A stretch of 64,000 nt of DNA from Nitratireductor arenosus (lineage in GTDB: Bacteria > Pseudomonadota > Alphaproteobacteria > Rhizobiales > Rhizobiaceae). How positions within the stretch are numbered: the first letter of the stretch is position 1; each line of letters opens with the position of its first letter. This document shows, in pieces, positions 33,903-44,131 of the stretch. Location of the stretch: positions 1 to 64,000 of the forward strand of contig NZ_WPHG01000001.1 of NCBI RefSeq assembly GCF_009742725.1, read 5' to 3'. A model generated the notes under the pieces. That model worked only from the letters and a program-made list of their open reading frames with translations. It was not told the origin of the DNA and did not search any database. The position numbers were made by a program, and so were the translations under genes.

Positions 33903-34975
33903 AGGCTCTTGTCGGCAGGCTGGGGCGGCGGGCGCTGTTCAGGCTCGACCCGGAAACGGCTCATGGCCTGTCGATCGCAGCGCTCAAATCCGTCATGCCG
34001 CTGACGCGGCGGCCGGTCGTCGAGCCGCGGCTTGCGACCGCGGTCGCGGGGCTCGCCTTCCCCAATCCGCTCGGCATCGCGGCCGGTTATGACAAGAATG
34101 CCGAAGTACCCGACGCGCTGCTTAACCTTGGCTTCGGTTTCGCCGAAATCGGCACGGTGACGCCGCTGCCGCAGATGGGCAACACCAAGCCGCGCGTTTT
34201 CCGACTGGTCGAGGACGACGCGGTGATCAACCGGCTCGGCTTCAACAATGAAGGCCATGCGGCCGCGGCCATGCGGCTTGGCGCGCGCGCGGGGCGACCC
34301 GGCGTCGTCGGCGTCAATATCGGCGCCAACAAAGAGGCCGAGGACCGGATCGGCGATTATGTGGCCGGCGTGGCACGCTTCGCCGGCCTCGCCTCCTATT
34401 TGACCGTCAATATCTCCTCGCCCAACACGCCGGGCCTGCGCAATCTACAGGGCCGCTCCGAACTCCGCGCACTTTTGGGGCGCGTCAGCGCGGCACGGAC
34501 ATCGGTACCGGCGATCCCGATCTTCCTCAAGATCGCGCCCGATCTCGGCGAGACCGATCTCGACGACATCGCCGAAGAGGTCACGGCGAACGGGATCGAC
34601 GGCATCATCGTCTCCAACACCACGCTCGCCCGCCAGGGGTTGCGCTCGGCCGCGCACGCCGAAGCCGGCGGCTTGTCGGGCAAGCCGCTTTTTCCCCGTT
34701 CGACGGCCGTACTTGCACGGATGCGCAAACGGCTCGGCCCGGACGTCGCGTTGATCGGCGCGGGCGGCGTCGACGGGACCGAGGCGGCGTTGGAGAAAAT
34801 CCGCGCCGGGGCCGATCTGGTCCAGCTTTATACGAGTATGATCTATGCTGGCCCGTCGCTGCCGGGCGCGATCGTGGCCGGCCTCGCGCGCTTTGCCGAA
34901 AAGGAAGGTTTGCGATCGCTGGCCGATATCCGCGACAGCCACGTCGCAAAATGGGTGGCCACGCCGATCGGCTGA
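33899..34975 (+). CDS. pyrD: dihydroorotate dehydrogenase (quinone), class 2
   Basis: 358 aa from a TTG at 33899 that overlaps the DUF952 stop by four bases. Class 2 PyrD oxidises dihydroorotate with FMN and passes electrons to the quinone pool at the inner membrane. The N-terminal membrane-binding helices (LFRLDPETAHGLSIAAL) and the FMN/substrate blocks are present: NPLGIAAGYDKNAEVP, NRLGFNNEG, NISSPNTPGLRNLQ with catalytic Ser in the active-site loop, and SNTTLAR. De novo pyrimidine synthesis. Confidence 0.97.
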   Translation: MKALVGRLGRRALFRLDPETAHGLSIAALKSVMPLTRRPVVEPRLATAVAGLAFPNPLGIAAGYDKNAEVPDALLNLGFGFAEIGTVTPLPQMGNTKPRVFRLVEDDAVINRLGFNNEGHAAAAMRLGARAGRPGVVGVNIGANKEAEDRIGDYVAGVARFAGLASYLTVNISSPNTPGLRNLQGRSELRALLGRVSAARTSVPAIPIFLKIAPDLGETDLDDIAEEVTANGIDGIIVSNTTLARQGLRSAAHAEAGGLSGKPLFPRSTAVLARMRKRLGPDVALIGAGGVDGTEAALEKIRAGADLVQLYTSMIYAGPSLPGAIVAGLARFAEKEGLRSLADIRDSHVAKWVATPIG

Positions 34976-34979
34976 AACC

Positions 34980-36350
34980 TTACGGCGTGGCGAAGGTCCG
35001 CCGGATGCGGCCGGGCAGGACGGCGGTCAGGCTGAGCCCGCGCGCGATCAGGAAAATGTGCAATGCGGCCCAAAGCCCGTGATTGCCCCACCATTGTGGC
35101 AGGACGATCAGCGCGAGGACGAACAGGGCGAACGACAAAAGCATCATGTTGCGCATGTCGCGGGACCAGGTCGCGCCGATATAGACCCCGTCCATCTGGA
35201 AGGCGAGCACGCCCGACGCCGCGGTGAATGCGGCCCAGGGCAGAAAAATCGCGGCGCCGGCGCGCACCTCCTGCGCCGTGGTCATGACCGCCACGAGGGC
35301 ATTGCCGCCCCCCAGCATCGCCGCCGCCGCCAGACCCGCCATGACAAACCCCCAGAGCGAGGACAGCCGCACCGCGTCGACAAAGGCCTGTCGTTGGCGC
35401 GCGCCGACGGCGCGGCCGGCCAGTTGTTCGGCAGCGGTGGCGAACCCGTCGAGGAAATAGCCGGCGACAAGGAAAAAGTTCAGCAGAACTGCGTTGACGG
35501 CCAGGGTGAGCGTGCCGAGTTGCGCGCCCTGACGGGCAAACAGCGCGAAGGCCGACAAAAGCACGAAGGAGCGGATCATGATGTCGCGGTTGACGGCGAA
35601 CATTTCCCGCAGCGCGGTGGCGTCGAGCAGTTCCGAGCGCCGCGGCCCCGGCAGGCGTGAAAAGCGGCGCACGACCATCGTCGTGCCGACCAGGAAGGCG
35701 ACCGCCTCGCCGCAGACCGTGCCCCAGGCCACGCCCTCGATCCCCCAACCGAGGCCGAGGCCGAACCAGACCGAGAGCGCGATATTGCAGCCATTGAGCA
35801 CGATCTGGAGGAAGAGGCCGCGCAGACCCTCGCCGCGTCCGAGCACGTAGCCGAGGATGGCGTAGTTGGCGAGCGCCACGGGAGCCGACAACAGGCGGAT
35901 CAGCACGTAGGTGCGCAGGGCTTCGGTGACGGCGGGTCCGCCGTCGATGAACCAGGCGCCGAGGAAGGCGATCAGCGGCGCGGCGGCCAGCAAGGACCCG
36001 CCTGACACAAGCGACACGGCATAGGCGCGCCAGAACCAGGCCTGTTCGGCGCGCGCATCGCCACGGCCATAGGCCTGCGCGACGAGGCCGGTCGTCCCCG
36101 AGCGCAAGAAGTTGAAACTGGCGAAGACGAGGTCGAAGACGATCGCGCCGGCGGCAAGGCCGCCGAGCAGGGCCGGATCGCCGAACTGGCCGACCACCGC
36201 CGTGTCGGTCAGGCCCAGCAGCGGCGTCGTCAGATAGGCAAGCGTCATCGGCACGGCAATCGACAGGACGAGCCGGTGAGTGACGACGAAGGCGCGCGGG
36301 CCGCCGCCGGGCAGGGGGAGTTTGCTCGCGCCGCGCGTTTTCACGTCCAT
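34980..36350 (-). CDS. MATE-family efflux transporter (DinF-like)
   Basis: 456 aa from the ATG at 36350. Twelve predicted membrane helices; the first reads SIAVPMTLAYLTTPLLGLTDTAVVG, the DinF-type MATE start, followed by FLRSGTTGLVAQAYGRGD. The family exports cationic or amphipathic compounds in exchange for Na+ or H+. Converges with pyrD with 4 bp between stops. Substrate unknown. Confidence 0.93.
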   Translation of the reverse strand: MDVKTRGASKLPLPGGGPRAFVVTHRLVLSIAVPMTLAYLTTPLLGLTDTAVVGQFGDPALLGGLAAGAIVFDLVFASFNFLRSGTTGLVAQAYGRGDARAEQAWFWRAYAVSLVSGGSLLAAAPLIAFLGAWFIDGGPAVTEALRTYVLIRLLSAPVALANYAILGYVLGRGEGLRGLFLQIVLNGCNIALSVWFGLGLGWGIEGVAWGTVCGEAVAFLVGTTMVVRRFSRLPGPRRSELLDATALREMFAVNRDIMIRSFVLLSAFALFARQGAQLGTLTLAVNAVLLNFFLVAGYFLDGFATAAEQLAGRAVGARQRQAFVDAVRLSSLWGFVMAGLAAAAMLGGGNALVAVMTTAQEVRAGAAIFLPWAAFTAASGVLAFQMDGVYIGATWSRDMRNMMLLSFALFVLALIVLPQWWGNHGLWAALHIFLIARGLSLTAVLPGRIRRTFATP

Positions 36351-36498
36351 GAAGGCCGGCCCCGTTTCCTGACTGCGCCGGCCATGGCCGTGCGCCACGC
36401 CCGCGCGAACGTGGCGCTTACTATTCGGGTCAAGCTGACAACACAATAGTGCCAGGCTCGGCCTTTTCTTGGCAGCCCGGCGGCGCTAATTCTTGCCG

Positions 36499-37428
36499 AT
36501 GACGCTATCGATCGTTCACCACCCCGACTACGATGCCGCGTTTCCCGCGCATCATCGTTTTCCAATGGGCAAATACCGTTTCCTGATGGACGCGCTGCGC
36601 CGTCGCGGCCTGGTCTCGGCCGCCACCGTGCACGTTCCCGAACCGGTCGGGGCGGAATTTTTGGCGCTGGCGCACGATCCCGTCTATGTCGAACAGGTAC
36701 TGACCTGCACGGTGCCGGCGGCGATCGAACGCGAGATCGGTTTTCCGGTCAGCGAGAAGGTGTCGCGACGGGCGCATTTGGCCACGTCGGGCACGCTGCT
36801 TGCCGCGCGGCTCGCGCTTGCCGAGGGCATCGCCTGCAACACCGCCGGCGGCTCGCACCATGCGCGCCACGCCCAAGGCGCCGGTTTCTGCACCGTCAAC
36901 GATGTTGGCGTGGCCGCCCTCGCGCTGCTTGCCGAAGGCGCAGTCCGGCGCGCACTGGTGATCGATCTCGACGTGCATCAGGGCGACGGCACCGCCGACA
37001 TCTTTGCCGACGAGCCGCGCGTGTTCACTTTTTCCATGCACGCTGCGAAAAACTATCCGGCGCGCAAACGCGCCTCCGATCTCGACATCGCCCTGCCGGA
37101 TGGCACGAATGACGAGGCCTATTTGGCGCGCCTCGACGCGATCCTGCCGCTTTTGTGCGATTACGGCCGGCCGGACCTGGTGTTCTACAATGCCGGCGTC
37201 GATCCGCACGCCGATGACCGGCTCGGCAAGCTTGCCCTGAGCGAGGAGGGCCTGCGCCGGCGCGACCGGGCGGTGATCGGCCATTTCCGCCGCCGGGGCG
37301 TGCCGGTGTGCGGCGTCATCGGCGGTGGCTATTCGACTGACGTCCCGGCTCTCGGCGAACGCCACGCGATCCTGTTCGAGGTCGCAACCGAATTCGCAAG
37401 CGCCGAAGCGCGCGAACTCACCGCCTGA
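36499..37428 (+). CDS. histone deacetylase-superfamily hydrolase
   Basis: 309 aa from the ATG at 36499. The zinc amidohydrolase motifs are present: GGSHHARHAQGAGFCTVNDV with two active-site His, IDLDVHQGDGTADIF with zinc-ligand Asp/His, and YNAGVDPHADDRLG. Bacterial members deacetylate small molecules such as acetylpolyamines or acetoin-related substrates. Short form typical of Alphaproteobacteria. It overlaps the convergent DUF6460 gene by 11 nt. Confidence 0.92.
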   Translation: MTLSIVHHPDYDAAFPAHHRFPMGKYRFLMDALRRRGLVSAATVHVPEPVGAEFLALAHDPVYVEQVLTCTVPAAIEREIGFPVSEKVSRRAHLATSGTLLAARLALAEGIACNTAGGSHHARHAQGAGFCTVNDVGVAALALLAEGAVRRALVIDLDVHQGDGTADIFADEPRVFTFSMHAAKNYPARKRASDLDIALPDGTNDEAYLARLDAILPLLCDYGRPDLVFYNAGVDPHADDRLGKLALSEEGLRRRDRAVIGHFRRRGVPVCGVIGGGYSTDVPALGERHAILFEVATEFASAEARELTA

Positions 37429-37684
37429 CGCTGAGCAGCCGCAGGATAATGAAGGCCGGCACCACAACAGCCGCGCCGAGCAGGATATGGTCGGCGAAAC
37501 GACCGAGGGCGGAAAAGCCCATATGCCAGACGTCGAGTACGACATCGCGCACCTCGATCCATACCGCCAGCGCCGACCATCCGAAGGCATCCATAATGAT
37601 GCCGACGAGGAAGGAGACGACGACAAGCTTGAGCACCAGGCGAACGGGGCTGTCGCCAAGAATCCGGGTCACGCGTCCTGCCAC
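37418..37684 (-). CDS. DUF6460-like small membrane protein
   Basis: 84-88 aa. No ATG fits; GTG codons at 37672 (behind GCAGGAC) and 37684 (behind GAGG) are the best starts, and the longer is given. The start VTRILGDSPVRLVLKLVVVSFLVGII resembles rhizobial DUF6460 proteins, with two membrane helices (about 13-30 and 62-80) and a basic C-terminus RLLSVRR. Function unknown. Confidence 0.7.
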   Translation of the reverse strand: MAGRVTRILGDSPVRLVLKLVVVSFLVGIIMDAFGWSALAVWIEVRDVVLDVWHMGFSALGRFADHILLGAAVVVPAFIILRLLSVRR

Positions 37685-37764
37685 TGGATCAACCTCGTCC
37701 GAAACGGTTTCAGTCAGCGCGACATAGAGACTGGCCGCCCCGGCATCAAGGCCGCAATGGGCGT

Positions 37765-38844
37765 TCAGCCTTTCATTCGGCCCGCGATCAGCCGCGCCAC
37801 CGGCGGACCGAATACGAGCACGATGACAAAACGCGCCATCTGCAGGGTCATGACGAAGGACAGATCGACGCTGCGCGACGCAGCCGCGATGATGGCCACC
37901 GAATCCATGCCGCCGGGGCTCGTTGCAAGGAAGGCGGTCAGAGCGTCGACGCCGAAAACCGGCGCCATGATGACACCCAACCCGGCGCAAAAACCGATCA
38001 GCAGCAGGATGGCGAGCACGACATGGGGCAGCGCCCTGCCGGCATGCGCCAGAATCGGGCGGGTGAATTTGAGTCCGATCGTCCAGCCGATCGCCGCATA
38101 GCTCGCCGCCAGCAGCCATTCCGGCAGTTGCAGGGTGCCGAGACCCGTAAGCTGGTAGGCGGCGGCGAGCAAAATGGGCATCAGCAGCGCGGCGCCGGGA
38201 AAACGCATTACCCTGCCGCCGAACGCGCCCACCAGTGCGATCGCGACAGTGGCGGGAAAGTCGGGCAGGCGAAGCGTGGGAAACCAGTCGATCGGCGGTG
38301 CCACGACGCCGGATGTATCGACAAAAAGGCGAGCAAACAGTGCGGCCGACAGCGATACGAAGATGACGCGCAGATATTGCATGAAGGCGACCAGCCGCGC
38401 GTCGGCGCCGAAAGCGTCGGCCATCACCACCATCGCCGAAGCCGCCCCGGGAGCAGAGCCCCAGACCGCGGTCGTGCCCGGCAATGCGCCCCACCGGCCC
38501 ACCATGGCGCCCAGCAGGCCGGAGGCGATCAGCGTGGCGAGCACGACGCCCAGAAACAGCGGCCAGCGCTCCAGGAAACCGGCTATCACTTGGGGGGCGA
38601 TCGCCATTGCCACGAGGCATCCGATGACACCCTGCGCGGCGAGATAGGCTGGCTCCGGCACACGCGCCGAGGCGCCGTTGACGCCGCACACCACCGCCGC
38701 GACCATCGGGCCGATCAGCAGCGCAGCCGGCATGCCGAGGAATTCCAGCCCGCCCGCAACGAGCGCGGACAGGACGAAAAGCAGGCACCATTGCCATGGT
38801 GCCGATAGTTTTTCGAAACGCGCCGGCATTGCTGGATCGGACAT
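37765..38844 (-). CDS. AbrB-family membrane protein (ammonia monooxygenase-like annotation)
   Basis: 359 aa, about ten membrane helices arranged as two related halves: GMPAALLIGPMVAAVVCG in the first and TSPGGMDSVAIIAA in the second. This duplication is typical of the AbrB/AidB-regulator transporter-like family, often misleadingly labelled ammonia monooxygenase. Probably transports small organic anions; substrate unknown. Confidence 0.85.
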   Translation of the reverse strand: MSDPAMPARFEKLSAPWQWCLLFVLSALVAGGLEFLGMPAALLIGPMVAAVVCGVNGASARVPEPAYLAAQGVIGCLVAMAIAPQVIAGFLERWPLFLGVVLATLIASGLLGAMVGRWGALPGTTAVWGSAPGAASAMVVMADAFGADARLVAFMQYLRVIFVSLSAALFARLFVDTSGVVAPPIDWFPTLRLPDFPATVAIALVGAFGGRVMRFPGAALLMPILLAAAYQLTGLGTLQLPEWLLAASYAAIGWTIGLKFTRPILAHAGRALPHVVLAILLLIGFCAGLGVIMAPVFGVDALTAFLATSPGGMDSVAIIAAASRSVDLSFVMTLQMARFVIVLVFGPPVARLIAGRMKG

Positions 38845-39050
38845 GAACGGAAAGCATTCGCCTGATAAACTCGTCCCTTATGTCCGCTTGAGGCGGCTAT
38901 GCCAATCCCCGCTCGGCACCGGGCTCCATGCCGGCATCGCGGTCCGTCCCGGAGCATGACCCTGGAGCATGACCGTTGCGTCGGGCCGTTGCGCAGGGCC
39001 GCGGTCACGGCCATAAAGGGCGCGGTCTTTCGGCCCGGAGGAGATGGCGC

Positions 39051-40343
39051 ATGGTGTCGCGATGGGGATGGCTGCTCCTGCAGGTGACGCGCCGCCTGTG
39101 GTTCCGCGCCACGCTGATTTCGCTGCTGGCGGTCGCAGCCGCGCTGTTGTCTCTGGTCGTGTCGCCCTATCTGCCGCAGGGGCTTTCAGCACGGATCGGC
39201 GCCGACGCGGTCGAAAACATCCTCAACATCATCGCCTCGAGCATGCTCGCCGTCACAACCTTTTCGTTGAGCACCATGGTGGCGGCCTACTCGGCCGCAA
39301 CCGGCAACGTGACGCCGCGGGCGACCCGGCTCTTGATCGAAGACACCACCACCCAGAACGTGCTCGGAACCTTCGTCGGTTCGTTCCTGTTCAGCCTGGT
39401 GGCGATCATCACGCTCGCCATGGGCGCCTATGGCGAACGCGGGCGCGTGGTGTTGTTCGTTGTGACGATTTTCGTCGTCCTTTTGATCGTGGTCACGCTT
39501 CTGCGCTGGATCGACTATCTGCTGCGGCTCGGCCGCGTCAGCGAAACGACCCAGCAGGTCGAAACCGCGACGGCACGGGCCATACGCGGACGCGTCGACC
39601 GGCCATGCCTCGGAGGCAAGCCAATTTCACCCGCCGCGTCCCGGCTTCTTTCGGGCGGCCAGACGGTGTCTTCCGACCGGATCGGCTATGTCCAGCACGT
39701 CGACATGCGCGCGCTTTCGAACCTGGCCGACAAGACCGCAACCGAGATCGTCGTCGACGCCGTTCCGGGCGCCTTCGTCGATCCCGCCCGGCCGCTCGCC
39801 CATTGCGACGCGGACAGGCAGGACCTCGACCTGATCCGGTCAGCCTTCACGATCGCCGACGAGCGCTCCTACGACCAGGATCCGCGCTACGGCCTGGCGG
39901 TGCTGGCCGAGATCGCCTCGCGCGCGCTGTCGCCGGCCGTCAACGATCCCGGCACTGCGATCGACGTCCTCGGCCGCGCGGTGCGCGTACTTGCGGTGTG
40001 GGCGGAGGAACGTGAGTCGGCGGAACCCGCCTTCCCGCGCGTGCTGGTGCCCGAAATCGAGATAGCCGATCTCTTCGACGATATTTTCGTACCGATCGAA
40101 CGCGACGGCGCGGGACTGGCCGAGGTGCAGATCCGCCTGCACAAAGCGCTCGCCGCGCTGGGGCGCGCCGGTGACGGGCGTTTCCGCGACGAGGCGGTGC
40201 GACGTTCCCGTCTCGCCTTGCAACGGGCTGAAACCGGCCTGGCGTTCCGGCCCGATTTCGACCGCGTGCAGGCCGCGGCGCAGCTTGTCGGCGTCGACCT
40301 GCCGGGCCGTGACGACGCCCGTCGTCAACCGTCGGGCGCCTGA
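39051..40343 (+). CDS. DUF2254 family membrane protein
   Basis: 430 aa from the ATG at 39051 behind GGAGGAG. Four membrane helices in the first 180 residues, with FSLSTMVAAYSAATGNVTPRATRLL and NVLGTFVGSFLFSLVAI between them. A soluble C-terminal half contains LAEIASRALSPAVNDPGTAIDVL. These blocks are diagnostic of DUF2254, predicted inner-membrane proteins without assigned function. Confidence 0.92.
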   Translation: MVSRWGWLLLQVTRRLWFRATLISLLAVAAALLSLVVSPYLPQGLSARIGADAVENILNIIASSMLAVTTFSLSTMVAAYSAATGNVTPRATRLLIEDTTTQNVLGTFVGSFLFSLVAIITLAMGAYGERGRVVLFVVTIFVVLLIVVTLLRWIDYLLRLGRVSETTQQVETATARAIRGRVDRPCLGGKPISPAASRLLSGGQTVSSDRIGYVQHVDMRALSNLADKTATEIVVDAVPGAFVDPARPLAHCDADRQDLDLIRSAFTIADERSYDQDPRYGLAVLAEIASRALSPAVNDPGTAIDVLGRAVRVLAVWAEERESAEPAFPRVLVPEIEIADLFDDIFVPIERDGAGLAEVQIRLHKALAALGRAGDGRFRDEAVRRSRLALQRAETGLAFRPDFDRVQAAAQLVGVDLPGRDDARRQPSGA

Positions 40344-40384
40344 TAGGCCCCGGTCCAGAAATCGGTGAAGGTCAATGGCGGCAG

Positions 40385-40986
40385 CTACGAGTCCATCATG
40401 CGCTGGGTCATCAGGATGCCGGCGAGACCTTCAGCCGGATCGGCATAGGCCGAGGTTCCGTAGCCGCCGTCCCGGCCGAAGCGCCCAGGGTTCATCCACA
40501 GATCGTTGCGCCGCCTGGCCACGGCACAGCCGAAACCCCAGCCGGAATTGCCGTTGAAAAACATCGCCGCATGTGGTCCGGCGCGCTGAACCCCGGTGAG
40601 TTGGTCGGCGGTCATCAGCGCGACACCCGCCTCGGCCATGGCCCCTGCAAGGGGTATTTCGGCGGCCAGACCATGATCGCGCCGAGACCGGACAGCAAGA
40701 TCAGAAGGTCGCGCAAGGTGATCGGTCGCCGAGCCGGCGCGGTGTCGTCCACCGTGGCGTCGATCGAGTGCAGCACCTCGCGCCGGCCAGTTCGGGCAGG
40801 AAGGGATCGACGGGTCGTCGAGGCGCAAGCGCCCCTCCTCGACCAGGACCATCGCGGCGGCGGCCGTGACCGGCTTGGCCAGCGAGGCGCTGCCGGGCCT
40901 GATTTGGCGGCAAGAGCGAGCGCGCCGCCCAAAGCTACTGCCCCGAACAGGGCCCGACGGTCGAGTTGAATGCCCGAAACGATCAT
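40385..40986 (-). pseudogene. decayed serine beta-lactamase-like hydrolase
   Basis: Two overlapping minus-strand frames together spell a class C beta-lactamase/esterase-like protein. The N-terminus MIVSGIQLDRRALFGAVALGG (Tat-like) is in one frame. SASLAKPVTAAAAMVLVEEGRLRLDDP, with an SxxK motif, is in another. RRPITLRDLL is back in the first, and the C-terminal GWGFGCAVARRR ... GYGTSAYADP in the second. At least two frameshifts exist, and a stretch of roughly 100 residues between the YPLQG block and MTADQL is missing. It cannot make a working enzyme. Confidence 0.75.
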
Positions 40987-41069
40987 CCTTGCGATCATAA
41001 CCCCTTCTCGGAACGAGCGGTTGGGCATCGCCTTTTTTGGCGGGTGTCCGACGATCAGGTCGGCTCCGA

Positions 41070-41546
41070 TCAGGCCACCTTGCGCGAACCGGTCAGATCG
41101 GTCTCGAGCGCGGCAAGCAGTTCGCGACAACCCGCCTCTCGGCTTTCCGGCGTGTCGGCTCCGTCCAAGAAGGTCGCCTGCTCGGTATACGTCACGCGCG
41201 TGCCGCTGCCCTCGGAAACGAAGGTCGTGGTCGCCAACGAGGCGGAAATCCGCTTGCCGGCGATGATCATCGCATAGGCGATCACGATGCGCCGGTCTTC
41301 GACGATGTCGAGAAACACCACGTCGTTAGACATCGGCCCGCTATCGCCGAAGCTGAAACGCCAAGTTTCGACGCCCCCAACCCGGAAATCCATCTCGAAG
41401 CGGTCGACGGTCCAGCCCTGTTCTTCGCCGCCCATCCAGCGCCGTTTTGTTTGCGGGTCGGAAAATCCGGCAAAAACGATGGAAGGCGGCAGATCGATCA
41501 GTCGCTCGACGGTGAAAATCGCATGGGTTTCGCTGTGATCGGTCAT
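41070..41546 (-). CDS. SRPBCC/AHSA1-type START-domain protein
   Basis: 158 aa from the ATG at 41546, seven bases after AAGGA (a GTG at 41552 is the alternative). The fold is indicated by the start TVERLIDLPPSIVFAGFSDPQTKRRWMGG and the end REAGCRELLAALETDL, typical of the activator-of-Hsp90-homology group (polyketide-cyclase-like). Such genes are usually next to an ArsR-type regulator; none is seen here. Ligand unknown. Confidence 0.88.
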   Translation of the reverse strand: MTDHSETHAIFTVERLIDLPPSIVFAGFSDPQTKRRWMGGEEQGWTVDRFEMDFRVGGVETWRFSFGDSGPMSNDVVFLDIVEDRRIVIAYAMIIAGKRISASLATTTFVSEGSGTRVTYTEQATFLDGADTPESREAGCRELLAALETDLTGSRKVA

Positions 41547-41777
41547 GGTCACGTCCTTTCGCTCAAGGCAAGTAAACTGATATAATATTGCAACCGGTCA
41601 CTAAATAAAATCACAAACTCCGAAAGGCAAGCGATTTTTTCGGAAGGCGGGGACCGGCCCTACCCGGTGGCAAGAAGCAGACGCGTCCGCAGCACCACAC
41701 GCAAGCGCGCCGCGACCATCGCGCCGGCGATGCGGAATCCGGTTGCGCGGGCCCTCCTTGATGGGTAAGGAGACGCC

Positions 41778-41822
41778 ATGAACGCAAAGACGATCGCACA
41801 GGCATGGTGGTGGGGCTGCTGA
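41778..41822 (+). CDS. trpL: trp leader peptide
   Basis: A 14-aa reading frame, [14 protein letters not shown], with three consecutive Trp codons at 41805-41813. It is preceded by GTAAGGAGA and followed by an attenuator before trpE. Ribosome stalling at the Trp codons under tryptophan shortage would favour the antiterminator. In Sinorhizobium and relatives the terminated leader RNA is also a trans-acting sRNA (rnTrpL) and the peptide has its own roles; whether this holds here is inferred. Confidence 0.92.
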   Translation: MNAKTIAQAWWWGC

Positions 41823-41890
41823 CAGCGGCCCGATCGCGCTTGCGTTCGAAAAGGATGATGGCCGCTGCGGGAGTTCCGGGCGGCCTTTTT
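41823..41890 (+). promoter_or_regulatory. trp attenuator (antiterminator and terminator)
   Basis: CAGCGGCC (41823-41830) is fully complementary to GGCCGCTG (41860-41867), which forms the antiterminator. GGCCGC (41860-41865) alternatively pairs with GCGGCC (41880-41885), followed by five T (41886-41890), which forms the terminator. The two structures share 41860-41865 and are therefore mutually exclusive, the hallmark of transcription attenuation. Confidence 0.9.
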
Positions 41891-41931
41891 CATGCGGTGT
41901 CCGGTCTTCCGCCAATTCGGAGGGATTGAAG

Positions 41932-44121
41932 ATGACGATGGAAGTCCTGGAAGACGGAACCGAACGATACCGCACCGAAGGCGGGCTGACGGTCACGCGC
42001 AAGCGAGTCGAAACCGCCTATCAAGACGCGATCGAGCCCTATCTCGACGGGCTCGACAGCCGCCGCGGCTGCGTGTTTTCCTCCAATTACGAATATCCGG
42101 GGCGCTACACGCGCTGGGATACCGCCACGATCGACCCGCCGCTCGCCATCACCGCCCGCGGCCGGGCCATGACGATCGAAGCCTTCAATAAGCGCGGCGA
42201 AGCCGTGATGCCGGCCATCCTGGCTGCTATCGATGCGCTCGACGAGGTCACGGCCGGGCCGCGCGATGCCAAAAAGGCGACGTTCACCGTCAATCCGCCG
42301 GCCGCCGTCCTGTCGGAAGAAGAGCGTTCGCGCGCGCCCTCCGTCTTCACCGTCCTGCGGGCGGTCGTCGCGCTTTTCCGCAGCGCGCACGATCCCGACC
42401 TCGGGCTGTTCGGCGCCTTCGGCTACGATCTCGCCTTCCAGTTCGATCCGGTCGATCTGCGGCTCGAACGGGCCGAAAGCCAGCGCGACCTCGTGCTTTA
42501 CCTGCCCGACGAAGTGTTGGTCGTCGACCATCACGCCGCCCGCGCCTGGCTCGACCGCTACGACTATTCCGGCGACGGGTTTTCGACCGAAGGCCTGCCG
42601 CGCGAACGTGTCGAGGATCCATTCCGTCTCGCCGACACAACGCCGCCGCGCGGCGACCACGAGCCGGGCGAATATGCCGGCCTGGTGGGCAAAGCGGTGG
42701 AGAAATTCCGGCGCGGCGACCTGTTCGAGGTCGTGCCGGGACAGATGTTCTACGAACGCTGCGAAACCGCGCCGTCGGCGATCTCGCGGCGGCTCAAGAC
42801 CATCAACCCGTCGCCCTATTCCTTCTTCATCAATCTTGGCGAGCAGGAATATCTGGTCGGCGCGTCGCCCGAGATGTTCGTGCGCGTGTCCGGCCGCCGC
42901 GTCGAGACCTGCCCGATCTCCGGCACGATCAAGCGCGGCGAGGATGCCATCTCGGATTCCGAGCAGATCCTGAAGCTGCTCAACTCGAAGAAGGACGAGG
43001 CCGAGCTGACGATGTGCTCCGACGTCGACCGCAACGACAAGAGCCGGGTCTGCGAACCCGGCTCGGTGCGCGTCATCGGGCGGCGACAGATCGAGATGTA
43101 TTCGCGCCTGATCCACACGGTCGACCATATCGAGGGGCGGCTGCGCGAGGGCATGGACGCCTTCGACGCGTTTTTGAGCCACGCCTGGGCGGTAACCGTC
43201 ACCGGCGCGCCGAAACTCTGGGCGATGCGCTTCATCGAACAGCATGAGAAAAGCCCGCGCGCCTGGTATGGCGGCGCCGTCGGCATGGTGCATTTCAACG
43301 GCGACATGAACACCGGCCTGACGCTGCGCACCATGCGCATCAAAGACGGTATCGCCCAGATCCGCGCCGGCGCGACGCTGCTTTACGATTCGGTGCCGGA
43401 GGAGGAGGAGGCCGAGACCGAACTCAAGGCGTCCGCGCTGGTTTCGGCGATCCGCGACGCAGGCAAGGCCAACGACGCGGGCACGGAGCGCGAGACGGCG
43501 CGGGTCGGGGCTGGGGTCAAGATTCTGCTCGTCGACCACGAGGATTCGTTCGTCCACACGCTCGCCAACTATTTCCGTCAGACCGGTGCAACCGTGACGA
43601 CGGTGAGGACGCCCGTCACCGAAGCGGTCATTGACCGGGTCGCGCCCGATCTGGTGGTGCTGTCGCCCGGACCCGGCTCGCCGGTCGATTTCGATTGCAA
43701 GGCGACGATCGACATGGTCCGGCGGCGCGGCCTGCCGCTGTTCGGCGTGTGCCTGGGCCTACAGGCGATCGCGGAAGCCTTCGGCGGCGAATTGCGTCAG
43801 TTGCGCGTACCCATGCATGGCAAGCCCTCGCGTATCCGGGTGGCCAAGCCGGGCATCGTCTTTTCCGGCCTGCCGAACGACGTCACCGTCGGCCGCTACC
43901 ACTCGATCTTCGCCGACGCCGTGCGCCTGCCCGATTGCTTCATCATCACGGCGGAAACCGAAGACGGCATCGTCATGGCGGTCGAACATAAGACCGAGCC
44001 GGTCGCGGCCGTGCAGTTCCACCCCGAATCGATCATGTCTCTGGGACACAATGCCGGCATGCGCATGATCGAAAACGTCGTCGCGCATCTGCCGCGCCGG
44101 GCGCGGGAACAGGCCGCTTGA
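41932..44121 (+). CDS. trpE(G): anthranilate synthase, fused TrpE-TrpG
   Basis: 729 aa from the ATG at 41932 behind GGAGGGA. The N-terminal two thirds are the chorismate-binding TrpE subunit ([46 protein letters not shown]). From about residue 525 the TrpG glutamine amidotransferase follows ([26 protein letters not shown], catalytic Cys in GVCLGLQ, HPESIMS). The single-chain fusion is characteristic of Rhizobiales. It converts chorismate and glutamine to anthranilate, the first step of tryptophan synthesis, and is controlled by the trpL attenuator just upstream. Confidence 0.97.
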   Translation: MTMEVLEDGTERYRTEGGLTVTRKRVETAYQDAIEPYLDGLDSRRGCVFSSNYEYPGRYTRWDTATIDPPLAITARGRAMTIEAFNKRGEAVMPAILAAIDALDEVTAGPRDAKKATFTVNPPAAVLSEEERSRAPSVFTVLRAVVALFRSAHDPDLGLFGAFGYDLAFQFDPVDLRLERAESQRDLVLYLPDEVLVVDHHAARAWLDRYDYSGDGFSTEGLPRERVEDPFRLADTTPPRGDHEPGEYAGLVGKAVEKFRRGDLFEVVPGQMFYERCETAPSAISRRLKTINPSPYSFFINLGEQEYLVGASPEMFVRVSGRRVETCPISGTIKRGEDAISDSEQILKLLNSKKDEAELTMCSDVDRNDKSRVCEPGSVRVIGRRQIEMYSRLIHTVDHIEGRLREGMDAFDAFLSHAWAVTVTGAPKLWAMRFIEQHEKSPRAWYGGAVGMVHFNGDMNTGLTLRTMRIKDGIAQIRAGATLLYDSVPEEEEAETELKASALVSAIRDAGKANDAGTERETARVGAGVKILLVDHEDSFVHTLANYFRQTGATVTTVRTPVTEAVIDRVAPDLVVLSPGPGSPVDFDCKATIDMVRRRGLPLFGVCLGLQAIAEAFGGELRQLRVPMHGKPSRIRVAKPGIVFSGLPNDVTVGRYHSIFADAVRLPDCFIITAETEDGIVMAVEHKTEPVAAVQFHPESIMSLGHNAGMRMIENVVAHLPRRAREQAA

Positions 44122-44131
44122 GGAGCAAGGC

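Noticed and set aside
41890-43557. 555-codon minus-strand frame opposite trpE(G)
   Set aside because: A long shadow frame caused by high GC codon use; the plus strand is a clear TrpE-TrpG fusion.
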